A stretch of DNA of 64,000 nt, from positions 124,001-188,000 of the forward strand of contig NZ_QGDL01000001.1 in assembly GCF_003149245.1 (NCBI RefSeq). Direction: 5' to 3'. The position numbers and the translations under genes are program-made. The notes beneath the pieces are model-generated. The model ran no database searches, was not told where the DNA came from, and saw only the letters and a list, made by a program, of their open reading frames with translations. This DNA is from Faecalicatena orotica (GTDB taxonomy: Bacteria; Bacillota; Clostridia; Lachnospirales; Lachnospiraceae). Below are positions 46,218-54,753 of the stretch, piece by piece; within the stretch, counting starts at the first letter, position 1, and each line of letters starts with the position of its first letter.

Positions 46218-47810
46218 ATGTCAGAGATTACGAATGAAATAAAGAAAAGAAGAACATTTGCGATAATATCCCACCCGGATGCCGGAAAGACTACTCTTAC
46301 GGAGAAGTTCCTGCTTTATGGCGGCGCCATCAACCAGGCGGGGTCCGTGAAAGGAAAAGCGACTGCAAAGCATGCAGTATCAGACTGGATGGAGATTGAG
46401 AAGGAAAGAGGTATTTCCGTCACATCATCCGTGCTGCAGTTTAATTATGGCGGCTTCTGTATTAACATCCTGGATACACCGGGGCATCAGGATTTCTCGG
46501 AGGACACGTACCGCACGCTGATGGCGGCGGATTCGGCCGTGATGGTGATAGATGCATCAAAGGGTGTTGAGGCACAGACGAGGAAGCTGTTTAAGGTTTG
46601 TGTTATGAGGCACATCCCGATTTTTACGTTTATCAATAAGATGGACAGGGAGGCGAGGGATACTTTCGAGCTTTTAGATGAGATCGAGAAGGAACTGGGA
46701 ATTGCAACCTGCCCCATTAACTGGCCGATTGGTTCAGGAAAGGCTTTTAAAGGGGTATTTGACAGGGAACAGAAGGAAGTAGAACTCTTTTCCGATACAA
46801 ATAAAGGCACCACAACAGGTGAAGTGCGCAAGATTGATGTCAATAACCCGGAGCTCGACTGGATACTGGGTACAGAGGCGAAGATCGCTCTGGAGGACGA
46901 GATTGAACTGCTGGATGGCGCTTCAGCGGAATTTGATCAGGAGATGGTTAATAAGGGAGAACTTTCCCCCGTATTCTTCGGATCTGCACTGACAAATTTC
47001 GGGGTTGAGACATTTCTGGAGCACTTCCTGAAAATGACAACCTCCCCGCTTCCCAGAATGTCGGATCACGGTGAGATTGATCCGATGAAAGAAGAGGATT
47101 TTTCTGCATTTGTATTTAAGATTCAGGCGAATATGAATAAGGCACACAGAGACAGAATCGCATTTATGAGAATCTGTTCCGGTGCGTTTGAAGCAGGGAT
47201 GTCCGTCTATCATATACAGGGCGGGAAAGAAGTGCGCCTGTCCCAGCCCCAGCAGATGATGGCAAGCGAGAGAAAGATCATCGAAAATGCATACGGCGGC
47301 GACATCATCGGCATTTTTGACCCCGGTATTTTTTCTATCGGGGATACACTTACAACATCGAAAGAACGGTTTGCATACGAAGGAATCCCAACCTTTGCTC
47401 CGGAACACTTTGCAAGGGTGCGGCAGATGGATACCATGAAACGGAAGCAGTTCGTAAAAGGAATCAACCAGATCGCACAGGAAGGTGCGATTCAGATATT
47501 TCAGGAATACAACACCGGTATGGAAGAGATCATTGTCGGTGTAGTAGGCGTTCTGCAGTTCGACGTACTGAAATACCGCCTGAAGAACGAATACAATGTT
47601 GAAATCCGTCTGGAAAACCTTCCGTATGAATATATCAGATGGATTGAAAATGAAGAGATCAACATGGATAAACTGGTAGGAACCTCAGACATGAAGAAGA
47701 TCAAGGACTTAAAAGACCGTCCGCTTTTGTTGTTTGCACACGAGTGGAGCATTCGCATGACACTGGACCGCAACAAGGACTTAAGGCTATCTGAATTCGG
47801 ACGTTCCTGA
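46218..47810 (+). CDS. prfC: Peptide chain release factor 3
   Basis: The 530-residue translational GTPase has G1 ISHPDAGKTTLTE (about 19-31), G3 DTPGHQDF and G4 NKMDR, and the RF3 arrangement (SDWMEIEKERGISVTSSV; C-terminal LLLFAHEWSIRMTLDRNKDLRLSEFGRS). It recycles RF1 and RF2 after peptide release. ATG 46218 has AGGAG 11 bases upstream; ATG 46185 is in the leader. It is monocistronic between spoIIIAH and the asp23-family gene. Confidence 0.96.
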   Translation: MSEITNEIKKRRTFAIISHPDAGKTTLTEKFLLYGGAINQAGSVKGKATAKHAVSDWMEIEKERGISVTSSVLQFNYGGFCINILDTPGHQDFSEDTYRTLMAADSAVMVIDASKGVEAQTRKLFKVCVMRHIPIFTFINKMDREARDTFELLDEIEKELGIATCPINWPIGSGKAFKGVFDREQKEVELFSDTNKGTTTGEVRKIDVNNPELDWILGTEAKIALEDEIELLDGASAEFDQEMVNKGELSPVFFGSALTNFGVETFLEHFLKMTTSPLPRMSDHGEIDPMKEEDFSAFVFKIQANMNKAHRDRIAFMRICSGAFEAGMSVYHIQGGKEVRLSQPQQMMASERKIIENAYGGDIIGIFDPGIFSIGDTLTTSKERFAYEGIPTFAPEHFARVRQMDTMKRKQFVKGINQIAQEGAIQIFQEYNTGMEEIIVGVVGVLQFDVLKYRLKNEYNVEIRLENLPYEYIRWIENEEINMDKLVGTSDMKKIKDLKDRPLLLFAHEWSIRMTLDRNKDLRLSEFGRS

Positions 47811-47818
47811 TATTTCCC

Positions 47819-47847
47819 TTTGCAAACATAGGGATATTTGTTATAAT
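47819..47847 (+). promoter_or_regulatory. sigma-A promoter of the asp23-family gene
   Basis: TTTGCA (47819-47824), 17 bases, TATAAT (47842-47847). TATTTCCCT and AGGGATATT flanking the -35 form an imperfect dyad, possibly a weak prfC terminator. Confidence 0.65.
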
Positions 47848-47893
47848 GTAAAAAGGATGAAAAAAGATTCAAACCGACAGGAGGTTTTTACAA

Positions 47894-48277
47894 ATGGCAA
47901 AGGATGAAAGAAATACCTATTCAATACAGAACGACTCCAGCTTAGGAGAAGTTAAGATTGCAGACGAAGTAGTTGCAATCATAGCAGCACTGGCCGCTAC
48001 AGAAGTAGAGGGTGTTGCATCAATGGCAGGGAATATCACAAACGAGCTGATCAGCAAGCTCGGCATGAAGAACCTTTCCAAAGGCGTAAAGGTGGACGTG
48101 CTTGAGGGCGTAGTGACCGTATCACTGGCACTGAACCTGAAATATAACTACAGTATCATGGAGATCTCTTCCAAGGTACAGGAAAAAGTAAAAAATGCTG
48201 TCGAGAACATGACAGGACTCGAAGTAGCAGACGTCAACATCAAAGTAGCAGGCGTCGAGATGGAGAATCAGGAGTAG
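47894..48277 (+). CDS. Asp23/Gls24-family protein (YqhY-type)
   Basis: The 127-residue protein has the Asp23 core (LGEVKIADEVVAIIAALAATEVEGVASMAG; LKYNYSIMEISSKVQEKVKNAVENMTGLEVADVNIKVAGV). Members are linked to envelope stress or, for YqhY, to acetyl-CoA carboxylase control. In many Firmicutes this gene sits directly before nusB. Here nusB starts 1.8 kb later, beyond the palindrome-flanked acetyltransferase islet, which suggests an insertion. Confidence 0.93.
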   Translation: MAKDERNTYSIQNDSSLGEVKIADEVVAIIAALAATEVEGVASMAGNITNELISKLGMKNLSKGVKVDVLEGVVTVSLALNLKYNYSIMEISSKVQEKVKNAVENMTGLEVADVNIKVAGVEMENQE

Positions 48278-48305
48278 GATAGCGGATGGCAAGTGGGCGA
48301 CAGGG

Positions 48306-48606
48306 GTCCACTTTGTGAGGGGACGGGCGGTGAGCTGTGCCGGATGGGCCTGTACCGTTGCAGAGTGCACGTCGTTTGCTAACGGATTCTAAGAACAAAA
48401 AAGCGGAAAACAGAGGTACGGCTGACACATCACGGGAAAATTGATATTTTCCCGCTCTGGGTCAGCCAGAAACGTGATTCGGAATCACGTTTCTCCCTCT
48501 GTTTTCCGCTTTTTTATTCTAAGAATTCGTAAGCCGCACTTTAAGCACTCTGCAACGGCACAGGCCCATCCAGCCCAGCTCACCACCCGCCCCCTCACAA
48601 AGCTGG
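48306..48606. repeat. Palindromic structured element A (about 300 bp)
   Basis: Outer arms of about 105 bases pair across the element: the 54-base stretch ending at GCAGAGTGC (about 48315-48368) matches its complement (48545-48598) at about 48 positions. AAAAAAGCGGAAAACAGAGG (about 48397-48416) matches CCTCTGTTTTCCGC (48497-48510) and the T-run. The 78-base centre folds into two further hairpins: GGCTGAC/GTCAGCC enclosing CGGGAAAAT/ATTTTCCCG, then the perfect GAAACGTGATTC/GAATCACGTTTC. It codes for nothing credible. Architecture matches element B in inverse order. Confidence 0.75.
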
Positions 48607-48861
48607 GCTTCTTCCGGCCGTATGCATAGCGCTTCCTGCGGAAGCTGATGCGGGGTGCGGCAGAATTTTTATGGTTGGATGAAACGGAATTGGGGTCAGG
48701 AGGGTATACTTTTTAAAGACAATACGAAAGAGGAGCAGAACGAGGAAATTACAATTACGCATAAGAAAGTACAAAGGTGTATATTGAAATGGCTGATAGA
48801 TTATCGTATAATTATTTGAACGTGAGATAAACGAATTTGAATTTTTAGGGGAGGGAGTAAC
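48607..48861 (+). promoter_or_regulatory. Upstream region of the acetyltransferase gene
   Basis: The gap from the asp23-family gene to 48862 holds element A and this stretch. It contains a CTTCC/GGAAG hairpin near 48630 and a sigma-A promoter: TTGAAA (48784-48789), 17 bases, TATAAT (48807-48812). A GGGGAGGGAG ribosome site follows. No gene is seen. Confidence 0.6.
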
Positions 48862-49428
48862 ATGGTAGTTGATGTATATAAAAATTGTCCTAACTATGAA
48901 AATGAATTTTATATGCTGAGAATGGTAAATAAAGAGGATAAAGCAGATTTGTTAAAAGTGTATTCTGATGAAAAATCCTTACTATTCTTTAATAGTGATA
49001 ATTGTGGTGGGGATGATTTTCACTATATAACTGAAAACAGAATGGAACAGGCGATTGAATATTGGCTTTGGGAGTATAATAGACATGGATTCGTCCGTTG
49101 GACGATTGTTTCAAAGGAAACAAATGAAGCAATAGGTACGATAGAGCTTTTCCACAGAGAAGCCGAGGATTATTTTACAGATTGTGGTTTGCTTAGACTG
49201 GATATTCGAAGCGATTATGAAATTGAAAGTGAAATTGTTAAAATCCTAAAGTTGATAATCGAACCCGCATATATACTGTTTCATTGCGATAAAATCGCTA
49301 CAAAAGCTATTACATCAGCGACAGAACGTATCTCGGCATTGAAAAAGTTAGGATTTAAACACACAACGGAAAAACTAATAGGACATGATGGAACAGAATA
49401 TGAGTCATATTTCATTTTAGAGAAATAA
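48862..49428 (+). CDS. GNAT-family N-acetyltransferase
   Basis: The 188-residue protein has the RimJ/RimL-like GNAT pattern: FYMLRMVNKEDKADLLKVYSDE, a central strand WTIVSKETNEAIGTIELFHR, and a C-terminal IKAxNxxS-like region (TKAITSATERISALKKLGFK). The acetyl-CoA loop is weak, as in several small GNAT relatives. The substrate is unknown. By eye its sequence is more A/T-rich and uses more AAA, GAA and ATA codons than neighbouring operon genes. Together with its palindrome-flanked position between asp23 and nusB this suggests it was acquired. Confidence 0.85.
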   Translation: MVVDVYKNCPNYENEFYMLRMVNKEDKADLLKVYSDEKSLLFFNSDNCGGDDFHYITENRMEQAIEYWLWEYNRHGFVRWTIVSKETNEAIGTIELFHREAEDYFTDCGLLRLDIRSDYEIESEIVKILKLIIEPAYILFHCDKIATKAITSATERISALKKLGFKHTTEKLIGHDGTEYESYFILEK

Positions 49429-49625
49429 ATTCAGTTTGGAAAGAAGGTCTCAGAATAAGGAAAATATTGTTAAACTTTGGAAAAATCCAAATGGAGCCAA
49501 ATTTTAAAGAAATTAAATCATTAGCCTGATATTGATATCGACATTGAGAATTCCAGCGAATTCATACGCCTTCACGGCAGTGAGCCCCCGCAGGGGAACG
49601 TGTTTTCTGCACTTGGATGAACCGA
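49429..49625. other. Non-coding stretch after the acetyltransferase
   Basis: About 200 bases without a gene. It contains CCCCCGCAGGGG (near 49586) and A/T-rich sequence. No terminator with a good T-run is evident directly after the acetyltransferase stop. Confidence 0.4.
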
Positions 49626-49919
49626 GCTTGACGGGAGGGGAAACGAGGGGCGGGGAAAGGGACCGGTGTGGGGGTGGATTTGCATAAATGAGACTTAGCA
49701 GGACTTAATAAAAAGTGGCCGGATCAGCGGAATGAAATTTGTTTTCCAAAACAAATTTCAACGAGGGCTAAGCTTTGTTTGCATCAGGCAAACAGAGCGC
49801 ATTCCTCGGATTTCCACTGATCCGGCCGCTTTTTATTTAGACCTGCTTAGTAGAATGATCTGCAATCCAAACCCATCCCGGTCCCTTTCCCCGCCCCTCG
49901 TTTCCCCTTCTGGCAAGCG
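49626..49919. repeat. Palindromic structured element B (about 295 bp)
   Basis: Arms of about 105 bases pair: a perfect 30-base stretch at 49637-49666 matches 49877-49906, and TAATAAAAAG plus GGCCGGATCAG (49706-49726) match 49815-49837 nearly exactly. The 80-base centre holds a perfect simple hairpin (GAAATTTGTTTT/AAAACAAATTTC, 49734-49759) and then a compound stem (CGAGG/CCTCG enclosing TGTTTGC/GCAAACA). That is the element A layout in reverse order, with diverged sequence. It has no credible coding frame. Confidence 0.75.
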
Positions 49920-49969
49920 GCCCTTTAACTATACTGCCAGATAACGCCGCCAGATAACGCATTTTTAAA

Positions 49970-50039
49970 TTGCAATGGGTGGGGATTGTGTTGTATAATG
50001 ATTAGGTCGCAATACATCCTTTATTTTCTAACGGATGTA
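49970..50039 (+). promoter_or_regulatory. Promoter and leader hairpin of nusB
   Basis: TTGCAA (49970-49975), 18 bases, TATAAT (49994-49999). In the leader TACATCC (50013-50019) and GGATGTA (50033-50039) form a 7-bp hairpin ahead of the GGAAAGGAG site. Confidence 0.65.
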
Positions 50040-50056
50040 AATGGAAAGGAGACACT

Positions 50057-50488
50057 ATGGTAAGAAGAGAACTTCGGGAACATATTTTTAAGATGCTGTT
50101 CCAGATTGAATTTAATGAGATGAGTGATATGCCGGAGCACCTGGAGCTTTATTTTGAAAATCTGCTTAGTGCTTCAGATGATGATAAAGAATACATAAAG
50201 ACAAAGTTCGAAGCAATTGTGTCCAGAGTGGAAGAAATTGACAAGATTTTGAATGAGAAGACGACCGGGTGGAAGACTATAAGGATGAGCAAGGTTGATC
50301 TTACGATTCTGCGTCTTGCAGTTTATGAGATGAAGTGGGATGATGATGTGCCGACAGGGGTTGCGATCAACGAGGCTGTGGAACTGGCGAAGAGATTCAG
50401 CGGCGAAGAAGGGCCTGCATTTGTGAATGGCGTACTTGCAAAGCTGACAGATGAAAGGTCAGAGAAGGATAAACAGAAAGATGCGTAA
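50057..50488 (+). CDS. nusB: Transcription antitermination factor NusB
   Basis: The 143-residue all-helical protein has REHIFKMLFQIEF at its start and the C-terminal VAINEAVELAKRFSGEEGPAFVNGVL signature. With NusE it binds boxA RNA in rRNA antitermination. It overlaps xseA by eight bases and heads the long operon running to recN. Confidence 0.95.
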   Translation: MVRRELREHIFKMLFQIEFNEMSDMPEHLELYFENLLSASDDDKEYIKTKFEAIVSRVEEIDKILNEKTTGWKTIRMSKVDLTILRLAVYEMKWDDDVPTGVAINEAVELAKRFSGEEGPAFVNGVLAKLTDERSEKDKQKDA

Positions 50489-51695
50489 TGTCTATACAGT
50501 AAGGCAGGTTAACACATATATTAAGAATATGTTCACCCAGGACTTTATGCTGAACAGGATATATATCAAGGGTGAGGTGTCTAATTGTAAATATCATACG
50601 TCAGGGCATATATATTTTTCGTTAAAGGATGAGTCCGGCACGATAGCCTGCGTAATGTTCGCGGGTTCGCGGTCAGGGCTTTCTTTTCGTATGCAGGAGG
50701 GCCAGCAGGTGGTTGTGCTGGGATCTGTCAGTGTATATGAGAGGGACGGAAAGTACCAGCTCTATGCAAAAGAAATCATACTTGACGGCGCGGGGCTCCT
50801 TTATGAGAAGTTTGAGGCACTGAAAAAGGAACTGGAAGAGATGGGCATGTTTGCAAAGGACTATAAGCAGCCTATTCCCCAATATGTAAAGACAGTCGGG
50901 ATTGTGACGGCGCCTACGGGTGCTGCCGTGCGTGATATTATTAATATTGCATCCCGCAGGAACCCTTATGTGCAGCTGATTCTGTACCCTGCGCTTGTGC
51001 AGGGGGAGGGGGCGGTACAGAGTATTGTCCGCGGAATCAGGACACTGGAGGAAAGAGGCGTGGATGTCATGATCGTCGGCCGCGGTGGCGGTTCGATCGA
51101 AGACCTCTGGGCTTTTAACGAAGAGGCGGTTGCAAGGGCGATATTTGACTGCCGTGTACCGGTGATTTCTGCGGTCGGACATGAGACCGATACAACGATC
51201 GCCGATTATGTTGCTGATTTACGTGCACCGACGCCTTCGGCCGCTGCGGAGCTGGCTGTTTATGAATATCTTGGAACGGCCGGTGTGATGCGGGAATACG
51301 AGGCGCGCATGAGGCGCAGTATGATGCAGCGGATTACGAGGGAGAGAAGCCGTGCAGGACAGGCTGCACTGAAGTTAAAACTGGCACACCCGAGGCAGAA
51401 GCTGCTTCAGCAGAGACAACGTGCGGCAGATACGGAGCAGAGACTGCGGTTTTTGATGGAAGACTGCCTTAGGAAGAAGCGGCACCGGTTTGCACTCTAT
51501 GTAGAACAGATGAAAGGTTTATCGCCCCTTGCAAAGCTGAACCAGGGGTATTCCTATGTAGAAGGGAATGCCGGTGAAAATATAAAGTCTGTGCATCAGA
51601 CAAAACAGGGGGATCTAGTAAGAATTTATATGACGGATGGAAGTATCCGTGCAGAGGTAAAAGAGATTGCGGAGGTGACAGAAGATGGCAGGTAA
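50481..51695 (+). CDS. xseA: Exodeoxyribonuclease VII large subunit
   Basis: The 404-residue protein has an N-terminal OB fold (IKGEVSNCKYHTSGHIYFSLKDE), the catalytic core (GIVTAPTGAAVRDIINI; VGRGGGSIEDLWAFNEE; SAVGHETDTTIADYVADLRAPTPSAAAEL) and a C-terminal coiled coil. With XseB it degrades single-stranded DNA. ATG 50481 overlaps nusB and gives the usual N-terminus; 50451 would be too long. Confidence 0.95.
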   Translation: MRNVYTVRQVNTYIKNMFTQDFMLNRIYIKGEVSNCKYHTSGHIYFSLKDESGTIACVMFAGSRSGLSFRMQEGQQVVVLGSVSVYERDGKYQLYAKEIILDGAGLLYEKFEALKKELEEMGMFAKDYKQPIPQYVKTVGIVTAPTGAAVRDIINIASRRNPYVQLILYPALVQGEGAVQSIVRGIRTLEERGVDVMIVGRGGGSIEDLWAFNEEAVARAIFDCRVPVISAVGHETDTTIADYVADLRAPTPSAAAELAVYEYLGTAGVMREYEARMRRSMMQRITRERSRAGQAALKLKLAHPRQKLLQQRQRAADTEQRLRFLMEDCLRKKRHRFALYVEQMKGLSPLAKLNQGYSYVEGNAGENIKSVHQTKQGDLVRIYMTDGSIRAEVKEIAEVTEDGR

Positions 51696-51930
51696 GACGG
51701 CCGCTAAGGCGAAAGAAGCCAAACAGGAGAAGAAGCTCTCTCTGGAGGAATTGTTCGAAAGTCTGGACGGGGTTGTTGCCAGACTGGAAGGGGAGGATGT
51801 ATCTCTGGAAGAATCATTCCAGCTTTATCAGAAGGGGATGGAGATGCTAAAAGAGTGCAACGAAACAATCGATACTGTAGAGAAAAAGGTTCAGATACTG
51901 GATGAGGATGGAGAGACTCATGAATTTTAA
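51685..51930 (+). CDS. xseB: Exodeoxyribonuclease VII small subunit
   Basis: The 81-residue protein has the XseB helix-loop-helix (LEELFESLDGVVARLEGEDVSLEESFQLYQKGMEML) with a Lys-rich N-terminus. It overlaps xseA by 11 bases and ispA by 11 bases, indicating coupled translation. Confidence 0.94.
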   Translation: MAGKTAAKAKEAKQEKKLSLEELFESLDGVVARLEGEDVSLEESFQLYQKGMEMLKECNETIDTVEKKVQILDEDGETHEF

Positions 51931-52810
51931 AGAAGCATACCAGAAAAAAGTAGAAGAAATTGAACGTATACTGAGAAAATACCTCCCTGAGAAGGAAGGG
52001 TTCCAGAAAGTGATTATGGAAGCAATGGAATACAGCCTGATGGCGGGCGGCAAGAGACTCAGGCCCATGCTGATGCAGGAGACTTACAGGCTGTTCGGCG
52101 GGAATGATGTTGTAATTGAACCGTTCATGGCGGCGATAGAGATGATCCATACTTACTCCCTTGTTCATGATGACCTGCCGGCGATGGATAATGATGACTA
52201 CCGCCGCGGAAGAAAGACGACCCATGTTGTGTACGGGGAGGACATGGGTATTCTGGCCGGTGACGCACTACTGAATTACGCGTTTGAGACTGCTGCGAAG
52301 GCCTTTGACCTGTCTGCCAAGGACAGTCTGAGGATTGGGCGGGCCATTCAGATTCTGGCCGGTAAAGCAGGAATCTACGGGATGATAGGCGGCCAGGTGG
52401 TAGATGTAAAGTCTGCCGGAACAACTGTTTCCGGAGAAGTACTGGATTTCATTTACCAATTAAAGACAGGGGCTTTGATGGAATCGTCAATGATGATCGG
52501 GGCGGTGCTTTCCGGTGCGGATGAGGCGCAGGTTAAAACAGTAGAAGAGATAGCAGGCAAGGTTGGACTGGCTTTCCAGATTCAGGATGATATCCTTGAT
52601 GTCACCAGCACCGCCGAGGTGCTTGGTAAACCAATCCACAGTGACGAGAAGAACGAGAAGACTACTTACGTCACATGGAAAGGGCTTGAGGAGGCTAAAA
52701 AACTTGTGGAACAGATTTCACAAGAGGCAGTACTAAAGCTGGATGGCCTGAATCCAAAGGATGACTACCTAAAGGAACTGCTGGTGTCACTGATTAGCCG
52801 TGACAAATAA
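51920..52810 (+). CDS. ispA: Polyprenyl (farnesyl/geranylgeranyl) diphosphate synthase
   Basis: The 296-residue trans-prenyltransferase has the first Asp-rich motif in HDDLPAMDNDDYRRG (about 83-97) and the second in FQIQDDILD (about 220). It also has GGKRLRP for isopentenyl diphosphate binding. It extends C5 units to C15 or similar, downstream of dxs. ATG 51920 follows GGAG; an earlier start at 51902 would be fully inside xseB. Confidence 0.95.
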   Translation: MNFKEAYQKKVEEIERILRKYLPEKEGFQKVIMEAMEYSLMAGGKRLRPMLMQETYRLFGGNDVVIEPFMAAIEMIHTYSLVHDDLPAMDNDDYRRGRKTTHVVYGEDMGILAGDALLNYAFETAAKAFDLSAKDSLRIGRAIQILAGKAGIYGMIGGQVVDVKSAGTTVSGEVLDFIYQLKTGALMESSMMIGAVLSGADEAQVKTVEEIAGKVGLAFQIQDDILDVTSTAEVLGKPIHSDEKNEKTTYVTWKGLEEAKKLVEQISQEAVLKLDGLNPKDDYLKELLVSLISRDK

Positions 52811-52876
52811 AAAAGTACCGTAAAGAGCAGGCAGACTGCTTTAGGGCTGAAACTAAGTAAGAGAGAGGGATTCCTT

Positions 52877-54751
52877 ATGATACTGGAGAAAATTCAAAAG
52901 GAAAACGATATAAAAGAACTGGAGCCGGAAGAACTGGGGCCGCTGGCGGAAGAGATCAGGGAATTTCTAATCGAAAAAATTAGTAATACGGGGGGCCATC
53001 TAGCGTCGAACCTGGGCGTGGTGGAGCTTACTATGGCCCTGCATCTGGTATTCGACCTGCCTGACGACAAGCTGATCTGGGATGTGGGGCATCAGGCATA
53101 TACCCATAAGCTTCTGACAGGCCGGAGGGCCGGGTTTGATGATCTTCGGAAGTATGGCGGCATGAGCGGGTTCCCAAAGCGCAAGGAAAGTGACTGCGAT
53201 GCCTTTGATACGGGCCACAGTTCTACATCCATCTCGGCGGGACTCGGATATGTGGCTGCCAGAGACATTCTGGGAGAAGAACACCATGTCGTGTCCATCA
53301 TTGGGGACGGTTCCATGACGGGTGGGATGGCTTATGAGGCATTGAATAATGCCGCACGCCTGAAAAGTAATTTTATCATCGTTCTCAATGACAACAATAT
53401 GTCTATTTCTGAGAATGTGGGAGGCATGTCCAGATATCTGAACGGCCTGCGTACGGCAGAGGCATATGTCGGCTTGAAAAAAGGCGTGGAAGATACGCTT
53501 ATGAAAATTCCCGTGCAGGGAGAGAAGATCGTGCACCAGATGAAAAAGACGAAGAGCGGATTAAAGCAGCTAATCGTTCCCGGTATGTTTTTCGAGGATA
53601 TGGGGATCACGTATCTCGGTCCTGTGGACGGACATGACGTGAGAAAACTTTACAAAATCTTAAATGAGGCCAAGCGTGTTGACCATGCGGTCCTTGTCCA
53701 TGTGCTGACAAAAAAGGGCAAAGGCTATGAACCAGCGGAGAAGAATCCTTCCAGATTCCACGGGACAGGTCCTTTCGTGATAGAAACGGGGGAGGCTAAG
53801 TCCTCCGGCGGAAAAGACAGCTATACGGATGTATTTTCAAAGGTTTTGTGCGATATTGGCAGACATGATGAAAAGGTCACTGCAATCACTGCAGCAATGG
53901 CAGGGGGAACCGGGCTGGACCGTTTCCAGAAGTATTTCCCTGACCGGTTTTTTGATGTGGGGATCGCGGAGGAACATGCACTTACCTTTGCGGCAGGACT
54001 GGCGGCAGGCGGAATGAAACCGGTGGTTGCCCTGTACTCCTCGTTCCTGCAGAGGGCATATGACCAGACGATCCACGATATCTGCCTGCAGAAGCTTCCT
54101 GTTGTGCTTGCCGTGGACCGTGCGGGCCTGGTGGGAAGTGACGGGGAGACCCATCAGGGACTGTTCGACCTTTCATTTTTATCCACCATCCCGAATATGA
54201 CGGTTATGTCTCCCAAGAACCGCTGGGAGATGGCGGATATGGTACGTTTTGCGGTTGACTTCGGTTATCCGGTTGCTCTGAGGTATCCTCGCGGGGAAGC
54301 GTACGAGGGACTGAAAGAGTTCCGTGAAAAGCTGCAGTATGGCCGAAGTGAGATCTTGTATGAGGAAGAAGATATTGCAATCTTTTTTGTAGGGCATATG
54401 GCTTCTATCGCTGAGAAGGTGCGGATCCGGTTAAAAGATATCGGGTACAGCTGCAGTCTGGTCAATGCAAGGTTTGTCAAGCCGCTGGATCAGGATGTAC
54501 TGGAACAGCTGGCTGCGGAACATGAGCTTTTCGTCACAATCGAGGAAAACGTCCTAACAGGCGGATATGGCGAACAGGTTCTGGAATATGTCTCAAGGGC
54601 GCGTCTGGGTGTGCATATGCTGAATATCGGGATACCCGATGATTATGTAGAGCACGGCAATGTAGATGTGTTGCGCAGGGAAGTCGGCCTGGACGAGGAG
54701 ACCATCGTAAAACAGATTATTACAGAATACTTGACGATAAGGAAAGAATAG
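52877..54751 (+). CDS. dxs: 1-deoxy-D-xylulose-5-phosphate synthase
   Basis: The 624-residue thiamine-diphosphate enzyme has the HLASNLGVVELT start region, the GDGSMTGGMAYEALNNA ThDP/Mg motif (about 142-158), NDNNMSISENVGG, and the transketolase pyrimidine-binding half (GIAEEHALTFAAGLA; DRAGLVGSDGETHQG). It makes DXP from pyruvate and glyceraldehyde 3-phosphate, the first step of the MEP isoprenoid route. Two bases separate it from tlyA. Confidence 0.97.
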   Translation: MILEKIQKENDIKELEPEELGPLAEEIREFLIEKISNTGGHLASNLGVVELTMALHLVFDLPDDKLIWDVGHQAYTHKLLTGRRAGFDDLRKYGGMSGFPKRKESDCDAFDTGHSSTSISAGLGYVAARDILGEEHHVVSIIGDGSMTGGMAYEALNNAARLKSNFIIVLNDNNMSISENVGGMSRYLNGLRTAEAYVGLKKGVEDTLMKIPVQGEKIVHQMKKTKSGLKQLIVPGMFFEDMGITYLGPVDGHDVRKLYKILNEAKRVDHAVLVHVLTKKGKGYEPAEKNPSRFHGTGPFVIETGEAKSSGGKDSYTDVFSKVLCDIGRHDEKVTAITAAMAGGTGLDRFQKYFPDRFFDVGIAEEHALTFAAGLAAGGMKPVVALYSSFLQRAYDQTIHDICLQKLPVVLAVDRAGLVGSDGETHQGLFDLSFLSTIPNMTVMSPKNRWEMADMVRFAVDFGYPVALRYPRGEAYEGLKEFREKLQYGRSEILYEEEDIAIFFVGHMASIAEKVRIRLKDIGYSCSLVNARFVKPLDQDVLEQLAAEHELFVTIEENVLTGGYGEQVLEYVSRARLGVHMLNIGIPDDYVEHGNVDVLRREVGLDEETIVKQIITEYLTIRKE

Positions 54752-54753
54752 AC

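Noticed and set aside
48122-48629. Short open frames on both strands over element A
   Set aside because: They follow from the palindrome and lack start signals or family similarity.
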